DNA from: DATEPR01 sp963780635
GTDB taxonomy: Bacteria > Actinomycetota > Actinomycetes > Mycobacteriales > Pseudonocardiaceae
Reading direction: 5' to 3'
NCBI GenBank assembly: GCA_963780635.1
Contig: CAWACW010000012.1
Span: 744,001 to 808,000 of the forward strand
Length of the DNA: 64,000 nucleotides
Part shown: piece after piece, positions 17,602 to 24,270 of the stretch
Layout of the letters: every line of letters begins with the position of its first letter
Position numbering within the stretch: position 1 is the first letter of the stretch
Translations under genes and position numbers: made by a program
The notes under the pieces: model-generated
Seen by the model: only the letters and a program-made list of their open reading frames with translations
What the model was told of the DNA's origin: nothing
Databases searched by the model: none

Positions 17602-18711
17602 CTAACGGAAGTCGGTCAGCAGGCCGGCGCGTTCGCGGTCGACGATGAGTTCGGAGCGCAGCAGGCCGCGCAGCGACGGGTAGAGCTTGGTGGTCAGCTC
17701 GGCGAGGTCGAGCGCGTCGTCGAGATCGACGGGGCGTTGGCCGCAGAGCGCGATGAGTTGGTCGTGGTAGGGAGCGAGCGCGTCGTCCAGCGGTTGCTGT
17801 CGTTGCGCTGGGGCCGGTTCGGGGGTCGGCGGTGGGTCGACCGGGTCGCGTTGGACGCCGTCGGGGATGCGGCTGACCGGGATATGGCTGACCGGGGTGG
17901 CGATGGCGGCGGGGTTGGCCTGGGCTTCGAGGGTGCGGCCTGCTGGGGTGTGTTCCGGTGGCAGGCGGTCTCCCAGGGCGCGCTGTTGGGCGACGTGCAC
18001 GAGTTCGTGGGCGAGGGTGGCGGCGGTGGCGTGTTCGGAGAGGAAGACCTGGGCGTCGCGGGTGAAGGCGCGAGCATGCATGGCACGGGCTTGGTCATCG
18101 ACCGCAGGTCCGCGGTGAACGACCACGTCGGCAGATGCGGAGTCGGTCCGGCGCCCAGCGGCGATAGCCGCGCCGAGCCCGACCGGCCGAGAGGCGGTCG
18201 CCCCGAACGGTACGGATGAACGAGCGTCACCCGTGCCATGCCGCCTGCCGGCCTGCCCGTCCCTCAGCTCGCCAACGACGCCGTCCGGGCGCTCGACGAG
18301 CAAGCCGCGGCCATCGGGCCCCGCGCCACTGACGCCAGGAAGCCCGCCCGCCGGACCTGTCCCCGTAACGGCCGACTCCCCACCCCGGACCAACCCAACC
18401 TGCCGAGTCGACCCCTCAACGGCCGACTGCTCCATCGCCCCATAGCCGAACTCACCAAGCAACCCACTCGAACGAGTCGACCACTCACCGGACGACGCAA
18501 CATCCGAGCCGTGGCTATCAGCAGCACTACCCGAGACACCACGAGCACCAGACCGGCCCCCGCCGAAACCGGTCAAGCCAGCCAGCTCAGCACCCACCCC
18601 GCCAACCAGCCGCCCAACGACCACAGCCCGAGTCGACCGTCCAACCGTCAACTCATCAGCCGACCCCGACTCACCTGACAGCCGGCCATAGCGGCAACCG
18701 CAGCCGGCCAT
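17602..18711 (-). CDS. eCIS core (DUF4157) protein, C-terminal part, frameshifted from the N-terminal frame
   Basis: A 369-aa frame. Residues about 170-245 form the DUF4157 domain: ARAMHARAFTRDAQVFL followed by the zinc-metalloprotease-like H235-E-L-V-H239 and VAQQRALGDRLPP. The C-terminal 80 residues are helical. The first ~160 residues are Ser/Gly-rich and continue the peptide repeat (SGESGSADELTVG) that ends the upstream frame (SGESGSAGELTAG), so both frames look like parts of one gene broken by a net -1 shift near 18680-18705. The ATG at 18711 has no ribosome site, which supports this reading. DUF4157 marks eCIS loci; cargo or assembly functions have been suggested. Whether the break is real, an assembly error or programmed cannot be told here. 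Confidence 0.8.
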   Translation of the reverse strand: MAGCGCRYGRLSGESGSADELTVGRSTRAVVVGRLVGGVGAELAGLTGFGGGRSGARGVSGSAADSHGSDVASSGEWSTRSSGLLGEFGYGAMEQSAVEGSTRQVGLVRGGESAVTGTGPAGGLPGVSGAGPDGRGLLVERPDGVVGELRDGQAGRRHGTGDARSSVPFGATASRPVGLGAAIAAGRRTDSASADVVVHRGPAVDDQARAMHARAFTRDAQVFLSEHATAATLAHELVHVAQQRALGDRLPPEHTPAGRTLEAQANPAAIATPVSHIPVSRIPDGVQRDPVDPPPTPEPAPAQRQQPLDDALAPYHDQLIALCGQRPVDLDDALDLAELTTKLYPSLRGLLRSELIVDRERAGLLTDFR

Positions 18712-20060
18712 CCAGCGGTCAACTCACCAGCCGACCCCGACTCACCTGACCCAGCCGGCCATCCAGCGGTCAACTCACCAGCCGACCCCGGCTCACCTGA
18801 CCCAGCCGGCCATCCAGCGGTCAACTCACCAGCCGACCCCGACTCACCTGACCCAGCCGGCCATCCAGCGGGCGCCTCAGCCGACGGCCCCGATCCACCC
18901 GTACGAGTCGGCCCGCCAACGGTTGAGTCGCCGGCCGATCCTTGCCCCTCGAACTGTGTCGACCCTTCACCAGGCAACTCACCAAGCTGACCCCACCAAC
19001 CCTCACGAGTCGACCGCCCGACGCCAAACCCACCCGCCCGATTCAGTCCGCCATCACGTTCCGACCGTCCGATGGACGACACGTCAGTCGCATCTGGACC
19101 ACCGTCGCGGCTCGGCCCGTAAACGGACGACTCCGTCGACCGACCCGCACCACCAACACTGGTCGACCCTTCAACAAACCACTCAGGCGCCCGACCCGCA
19201 CGATGAGCAGCCCCCTCACCGGACGACACACCCGGCCACGACCCGCTGCCGCCGCGAGCAGCCCCCCGACCGGACGACACGCCCGGCCACGACCCGCTGC
19301 CACCACGAGCCGACCCCCCACCGGACGACACACCCGGGTCGTTCCGCTTCCCGTCGCGTGTCGACCCATCTGGGGACAACATGCCCGCCCGATCCAGCGA
19401 TCCGGGGTGAGCCGGCCCCTCAACGGGCGACTTGCCCATCCGGTCCGGCTCCAGCAGTCGCGCCGACCTATCAGGGGACGCCTCGGCCGCCCGCCCGCGG
19501 CGGGACTGGCGTGCCGGCCGCTCAGTGGACGGCTCGTCCGGTCGCCGCCGGTCAGGCAGGAGCGTCGGCTGCTCGGTGGTCGACTCCCCAAGTGGGGAGG
19601 TCACGTCACCGTTGTGAGTCGACCATTCGGTGGTCGACTCACTGGCGTCTCCAGCCGGCCCGCCGCTGACGCGTGTTGTCCCTGCAGGGGCGAACTCGGT
19701 TGATTCAGCCCAGTCGGGCTGGCGTGTCGACCGCTCTGTGGTCGACACGCCGGACGACACCGCGTCGTCCGGCTGATCACTGGTCTGGCCGGAGCCTTGC
19801 GGCTGTTGCTTGTCGGGTGTTGTCCCTTCGGCGGACGACCGGGTCCGACCGCCTCGCCAATGCCGGCTTTGTGTCGACCCTTGCGTGGCCGAGGCGCCCG
19901 AGCTTGACCACCAGCGGGCTTCTGTTGTCGGCCTCTCGGCGGTCGACTCGCCTTCGTGCGCCGGCTGGCTTGGGAGTTCCGGGGTCCACACGTGTGGGTC
20001 TGGAGTTTGCATTGTCCGTTGTGGGGCCGAGTCATTCGGGTGAGTCAGTTCGCGTTGGGC
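18230..20060. repeat. Repeat-rich linker-encoding DNA (family 1 related)
   Basis: The DNA encoding the linker of the eCIS core protein is built from short repeats. A 51-bp unit occurs three times in tandem at about 18700-18880 (GCCGGCCATCCAGCGGTCAA core on the + strand). Motifs such as CCCTCAACGGCCGACTG (18414-18430) and GACCATTCGGTGGTCGACTC (19621-19640) match the family-1 core of the left-edge block. Confidence 0.7.
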
Positions 20061-20822
20061 TGAATCGGGCGCTCGGGTTGGCAGTCGCGCGCTCAGACCG
20101 GTGCGGCGACTTTCTGCCAGACTCAGACGTTTGCTCCGTGCTGCTCGCTCATCGGCTCGGTGCCCGCCAGGCGCGAATCGCCCGCCGGATGCGAGCCGCT
20201 GGCCGGGCGTGAATCCGCCGAGCGCCGCTCCACCCGGCATCATCTGGCCGGGGTCGAGCCCGGTCCCGGATAGTCCGTCGCGACTTACCCCGCCGGCCTG
20301 AGATCCGGCGTGCGCCACCCAGCCGGCTGTGACTCCAGCCGCGCCTGCGGACGATGCCGTGCCGGGTGGGGATCCGGTCGCTGCTTCGTCCGCTCGCTGT
20401 CTGGCCGCATCGAGGATCGCCTTGAGTTCCGCGATCGACTCATCGTCGGTCCACGACTCAGCCGCCCGCTGCGCGATCGAGCCGTCATCGGCCCACGACT
20501 GTGCCTCCGCCACCTGACGCTGCACCACCACGCCCTGCCGCGGCGGACGCGTCACGGCCAAGTCCGGCATGCCCGTCTCCGCGCCACTCGGACGGTTCGT
20601 CACCAGGCTCAACCCCACCCGAGCAGGCACGGCGTCCGCGCGATGCCTCAGCAACGGTCGCGCACCACCGATGTCCGGTGCCGCCGATGTAGGCGGCCGC
20701 ACGTCCACAGTCATCCCCAGCGGCGCCACCTGACGCCATCCATCGTCGACGACCGGAGACCGATCAGCAGAGTCTGGGACATGGGTGTCGGCAGATCGAC
20801 GGAACGGGAATCGAACGCGCAT
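18648..20822 (-). CDS. eCIS core protein, N-terminal part with giant Ser/Gly-rich repeat linker
   Basis: Starts at the ATG at 20822 (MRVRFPFRRSAD) with a GGGAGG site at ideal spacing; the ATG overlaps the preceding TAA (TAATG). Residues about 1-130 resemble the N-terminus of actinobacterial eCIS core proteins (WRQVAPLG, MPDLAVTR, GVVVQRQ, SIAELKAILDAARQRADEA). From about residue 140 to the end (724 aa) the chain is Ser/Gly/Thr/Arg low complexity with internal repeats, ending in copies of a 17-residue unit (AGWPAGSGESGSAGELT). It stops at 18648 through a shift against the DUF4157 frame. Without the shift the protein would be about 1,070 aa. The linker DNA shares motifs with the intergenic repeats at 1-1030. 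Confidence 0.7.
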   Translation of the reverse strand: MRVRFPFRRSADTHVPDSADRSPVVDDGWRQVAPLGMTVDVRPPTSAAPDIGGARPLLRHRADAVPARVGLSLVTNRPSGAETGMPDLAVTRPPRQGVVVQRQVAEAQSWADDGSIAQRAAESWTDDESIAELKAILDAARQRADEAATGSPPGTASSAGAAGVTAGWVAHAGSQAGGVSRDGLSGTGLDPGQMMPGGAALGGFTPGQRLASGGRFAPGGHRADERAARSKRLSLAESRRTGLSARLPTRAPDSAQRELTHPNDSAPQRTMQTPDPHVWTPELPSQPAHEGESTAERPTTEARWWSSSGASATQGSTQSRHWRGGRTRSSAEGTTPDKQQPQGSGQTSDQPDDAVSSGVSTTERSTRQPDWAESTEFAPAGTTRVSGGPAGDASESTTEWSTHNGDVTSPLGESTTEQPTLLPDRRRPDEPSTERPARQSRRGRAAEASPDRSARLLEPDRMGKSPVEGPAHPGSLDRAGMLSPDGSTRDGKRNDPGVSSGGGSARGGSGSWPGVSSGRGAARGGSGSWPGVSSGEGAAHRAGRAPEWFVEGSTSVGGAGRSTESSVYGPSRDGGPDATDVSSIGRSERDGGLNRAGGFGVGRSTREGWWGQLGELPGEGSTQFEGQGSAGDSTVGGPTRTGGSGPSAEAPAGWPAGSGESGSAGELTAGWPAGSGEPGSAGELTAGWPAGSGESGSAGELTAGWPAAVAAMAGCQVSRGRLMS

Positions 20823-20989
20823 TACTCTGCCTCCCAATCCGGTCCCAGCGCCTGCGCGCCTCCGCTCACCCGCACGTTGATCGACCCCACCTGCTCGATG
20901 ACCCGGGCGCGGATCTGGTGCGGGAGATCAAGAATCTCGCCCAGGGACCAGTGCAGGTAGTAGGCGAGGTACACGGCCTCCTCCCACAC
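20822..20989 (-). CDS. Small DUF6760-like eCIS protein
   Basis: A 55-aa protein, VWEEAVYLAYYLHWSLGEIL followed by DLPHQIRARVIEQVGSIN. This matches the short DUF6760-type proteins that sit between tube and core genes in actinobacterial eCIS loci. The GTG at 20989 is chosen as the first plausible start after the preceding stop (21007), with GAGGTG 10 bp upstream. Its TAA overlaps the ATG of the core gene. Function unknown, possibly a tail-assembly chaperone. Confidence 0.75.
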   Translation of the reverse strand: MWEEAVYLAYYLHWSLGEILDLPHQIRARVIEQVGSINVRVSGGAQALGPDWEAE

Positions 20990-21006
20990 CCGGCCGACCG
21001 CGCACC

Positions 21007-21408
21007 TCAGCGTTCCCCCTGGGCACCACCTGCCACGTCGACCGCGAATCCATGCCCGCACGACGGGCACGCCACATCCACCTCGGCGTGGCCCTCCTGG
21101 TTGATCCGCCGGTACAGGTCCTGCAGGAACGCCAAGTCCGACGCGAACAGGTTCTCGATGACCGACTCGTCGATCGACGGGATCGAGCCGAGCGTGCTCA
21201 CCGTTCGCGCGAGCAGCAGCACCGTCAGGTACGCCGGGTTCTGGCGCACCCGCGGATCGGGCTGTGTCGTGATCTCGTCGCGCGCGGTCGCCAGGCGCAT
21301 CACGCCATCGCGGTGCACTGTGCCGCGCTCGTCCACGTACCCGCGTGGCAACACGAACGGGTACGACATCAGCACCGCCGCGCCTTGTGGGACGTCCATC
21401 CCAGTCAC
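21007..21408 (-). CDS. Conserved eCIS tail protein with C-terminal CxxC motif
   Basis: About 133 aa. The core LPRGYVDERGTVHRDGVMRL with ATARDEI and NPAYLTVLLLARTVSTLGSI is typical of a protein encoded after the tube gene in actinobacterial eCIS loci. The C-terminus carries VACPSCGHGFAVDV, a possible half zinc site. A GTG at 21408 overlapping the tube stop as GTGA is used; ATGs at 21399 and 21369 are alternatives. It may be a gp26-like or assembly-chaperone component; this is inferred from position. Confidence 0.75.
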   Translation of the reverse strand: MTGMDVPQGAAVLMSYPFVLPRGYVDERGTVHRDGVMRLATARDEITTQPDPRVRQNPAYLTVLLLARTVSTLGSIPSIDESVIENLFASDLAFLQDLYRRINQEGHAEVDVACPSCGHGFAVDVAGGAQGER

Positions 21409-21899
21409 AGGGAGACCGCCGCACCGTTGGGCAGGAACTCGATCTGGTCGCACACCAGGACGACGGTTTCCAGGGCGACCGCGCTGTCACCCGCCTTCAG
21501 CCCGGCCACCTCCAGCTTCTTCGGCCACGCGCTCCACAGGCTGAACGACATGACCGTCTCGATGTCGTCCGGCCGCGTCGCTCCCGGCTTGGTCTGCACG
21601 ACGTTCAGGTGCGCGTCGACGGGTGCCGTCGGGTCGTTGTACCGGACCCGCAGGTGCCAGGTCCACAGGTACTTGTCGTTGTCGAACCCGCGCTTGAGGG
21701 TGACCTCCGGCGGCTTCGTCTTGCCGTATTGCTTCGTGTGCGTGACGTTTCCCTTGTCGTCACAGAAGATGTACTCCTGCGCGTCGACCTCGCTGACCAG
21801 GCTGCTCATCTCCTGGAACGACGCGACCGGGACGCCGTCCACCGAGATGTAGAACCGGGGTGCGCTGACCACCTTGCTGTTCTGCGTCTGACTGGCCAT
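21405..21899 (-). CDS. Major tail-tube protein of the contractile injection system
   Basis: A 164-aa gp19-like tube protein (RFYISVDGVPVASFQEMSSL, KPPEVTLKRGFDNDKYLWTW, ALETVVLVCDQIEFL). It directly follows the sheath gene, the usual place for the inner-tube protein. AAGGAG lies 12 bp upstream of the ATG. Hexamers of it form the tube that the sheath drives forward. Confidence 0.92.
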   Translation of the reverse strand: MASQTQNSKVVSAPRFYISVDGVPVASFQEMSSLVSEVDAQEYIFCDDKGNVTHTKQYGKTKPPEVTLKRGFDNDKYLWTWHLRVRYNDPTAPVDAHLNVVQTKPGATRPDDIETVMSFSLWSAWPKKLEVAGLKAGDSAVALETVVLVCDQIEFLPNGAAVSL

Positions 21900-21932
21900 C
21901 GTGCCGTCAACTCCTTCCGCTGCTGGCAAACG

Positions 21933-23459
21933 CTATTCGGCGAGCTCGGCGCCCTGCGCCAGCTGGGACACCCGGAACACCACGAACTCGGCCGGCTTCA
22001 CCGGGGCGATCCCCACATCGACGGTGAGAATGCCGACGTCGATGTTCTCCGGCGGGTTGTTCTCCGCATCGCACTTCACGTAGAACGCCTGCTCCGGCGT
22101 CCCACCGAACAACGCCCCGCTGCGCCACACCCGACGCAGGAACGCACTGATGGTGCGCTGCACCCGCTCCCAGAGGAACCGGTCGTTCGGCTCGAACACC
22201 ACCCAGTTCGTGCCCAGCAGGATCGACTTCTCCACGAAGTTGAACAGCCGCCGCACGTTCAGGTACCGCCACTCCGGATCACTGGACAGTGTCCGCGCGC
22301 CCCATACCCGGATGCCCTGGCCCGGGAACGTGCGGATGCAGTTCACGCCGATCGGGTTCAGCTGGTCGTGTTCACCCCTGGTCAGCCCGGACGCCAAGCT
22401 GATGACGCCTCGCACGACCTCGTTCGCCGGTGCCTTGTGCACACCCCGCGTCTCGTCCGTCCGCGCCCACACACCCGCCATGTGCCCGCTCGGCGGCAGG
22501 AACGCCGGCTTACCGCGCAACGGGTCCAGCACGCTGATCCACGGGTAGTACAGCGTCGCGTACTTGGAGTCGTAGCCGGCCACGTCGACCCGCCAGTCCT
22601 TCATCGCCTGCGGACTGAGCCCCGGCGGCGGGTCCAGGACCGCCACCCGGTCACCCATCAGTTCGCAGTGCGCGATCATCGCGAGCTGGATCGCCTTGAG
22701 CCCGTCCTCGTCGAGCACCCCCGCCTGGTACGCCGACATCGCGTCGGGCACGCACAGCATCGTGACGTCCTCGATGGTCTCCAGACCCGCGAACCCGGTC
22801 CGCGCTCCCGCGTCGCCCGAGTACTGGTCGGGTGTGACCTGCGGGATCCGCGACGGCTCGTCCGTGGCCAGCGTGACCCGCGATCCCTTGCGGGGCACCG
22901 CCGTGCCGGTCTTGGGTTCCTCGATCCGGATCAGCCTGGACTGCTGCCGCACCACGGTGACCACGTTCGCCGGGCCGCGCTTCGCGGTGAGATTGTCGAA
23001 CGTCTCGACCGGTTCGCCTGCCACGTGCACGACGAGCTTGAAGATGTCCTCGCCCGGTTCGGTGGCGTCGGCGACCTCGACGGCGATGTCCCTGCCTTCG
23101 GCGAGCGCGCGCACGGTGAGCGCGATCTTGCCGTTCTCGGCGCCGGACGTCAGCTCCGCGGTGGCCGGGACGGGGGTGGCGTCGTCGGCCTGGCCCAGCG
23201 CGCCGATGCTGACCACGTAGGCCGATCCACCGCCGTTGAGGAAGTACCCGTACACCGAGTGTGGTAGGTAAGCGTTGTCCACAAAGGATCCGAAGGTCTT
23301 CGTGTACTGCGTCCAGTTGGTGACCAGCACGGGTTGGTGCATCGGGCCCAGCTCGGTGAATCCGACGAACGCGCACAGCGCTGTGCCGACACCCTCGATC
23401 GGGCGCGAGCCGGCGGACACTTCCTCGACGTACACGCCGGGCGACAGGTAACTGGGCAT
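21933..23459 (-). CDS. Contractile tail sheath protein
   Basis: A 508-aa sheath protein. The start MPSYLSPGVYVEEVSAGSRP with IEGVGTALCAFVG is the conserved sheath N-terminus, and the C-terminal domain (GIRVWGARTLSSDPEWRYLN, VRRLFNFVEKSI, FVVFRVSQLAQGAELAE) is the inner-contact region. GGAGGGG precedes the ATG. It is first in the 9.5-23.5 kb operon. About 180 bp separate it from the divergent DUF4255 gene, so the operon promoter should lie there; I see no clear -35/-10 pair. Confidence 0.95.
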   Translation of the reverse strand: MPSYLSPGVYVEEVSAGSRPIEGVGTALCAFVGFTELGPMHQPVLVTNWTQYTKTFGSFVDNAYLPHSVYGYFLNGGGSAYVVSIGALGQADDATPVPATAELTSGAENGKIALTVRALAEGRDIAVEVADATEPGEDIFKLVVHVAGEPVETFDNLTAKRGPANVVTVVRQQSRLIRIEEPKTGTAVPRKGSRVTLATDEPSRIPQVTPDQYSGDAGARTGFAGLETIEDVTMLCVPDAMSAYQAGVLDEDGLKAIQLAMIAHCELMGDRVAVLDPPPGLSPQAMKDWRVDVAGYDSKYATLYYPWISVLDPLRGKPAFLPPSGHMAGVWARTDETRGVHKAPANEVVRGVISLASGLTRGEHDQLNPIGVNCIRTFPGQGIRVWGARTLSSDPEWRYLNVRRLFNFVEKSILLGTNWVVFEPNDRFLWERVQRTISAFLRRVWRSGALFGGTPEQAFYVKCDAENNPPENIDVGILTVDVGIAPVKPAEFVVFRVSQLAQGAELAE

Positions 23460-23639
23460 CGACCCCTCCACGCTGGACGGCTCTGGACATGTCGAGCCTG
23501 CCAGCGCGACGGGCCACCGGCGGCGCTCGTGCGGACCGGATGTCGCGCACTGCTCGCTGCGCGTTCGCGCACGGCACCTGACGCCTGCCGCTGCACTTGT
23601 CGTACCCCCACGTGACCGCACTGACGGGACGATGGGTCC

Positions 23640-24267
23640 GTGATCCACGACGTGGACGTCGCGCTGCGCACCCTGCTGTGCCGCTGCCTACCGGAGCACG
23701 CCGAGGTGGCCTTCTCCCCTCCCTACGCCGAGGCACCCACGAAAGCTTTGCTGATCAACGGTTTTCTCTGCGACATCCGCGAGGACCTCAGTGGCCTGAC
23801 CGGCTACGCCGACGACATCAGAGCCGTGGACGGCACCGTCACGGCCCGCCGGCAGCCGATCCGCCGCTACCGGCTGCGTTACCTGCTCACCGCGTGGCCC
23901 GGCGAGCCCGCCGACCTCACCGAGCACCAACTGTTGGACGCCGTGCTCACCGGCTGCGTCGAGCACCAGACGATCCCCGCCGACTGCCTCACCGGATCAC
24001 TGGCCGGCACCGAGCAACTGGTGACCCTGCGCTGCGCCCCGGCCGACGAGCCACCAGAGGCGAATCGACGCGTGGGCCCGCTGCGGTGTCCCGCCGCGCA
24101 CGACCCTGGATCTCGTCGTGATCGCGCCCCTGATCCCGCCACCGCACACCGACCTGGCCGACCCGCCTGCCGAGTTCGACCTGCGACCGGTCCAGCGCCG
24201 CAGGCCCGAGCCCCCGGCCCGCGACGCCGGTCCAGCACCACGCGGCCGGATCACCGAACCGTCCTGA
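23640..24267 (+). pseudogene. DUF4255 (Pvc16-like) tail-cap protein, frameshifted
   Basis: Begins with a GTG at 23640 as MIHDVDVALRTLLCRCLPEH, a DUF4255 N-terminus, and continues in frame to about LVTLRCAPADEPPEAN (near 24060). The expected C-terminal family sequence then appears in the +1 frame: DAWARCGVPPRTTLDLVVIA and PLIPPPHTDLADPPAEFDL, ending at 24267. The original frame runs on as meaningless sequence. A one-base indel near 24055-24075 is the simplest explanation. DUF4255 proteins cap the distal end of the sheath. The gene diverges from the sheath gene and ends 3 bp before the convergent secreted-protein gene. Confidence 0.7.
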
Positions 24268-24270
24268 CCG

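Noticed and set aside
18660..18711. Programmed ribosomal frameshifting in the eCIS core gene
   Set aside because: I see no slippery heptamer or downstream pseudoknot at the junction; the irregular 13-bp insertion and 2-bp loss look mutational.
18942..19703. Long open frames on the + strand across the eCIS core linker
   Set aside because: They are open only because the antisense gene is built from repeats lacking stops; products are low-complexity Arg/Pro/Thr strings without ribosome sites.
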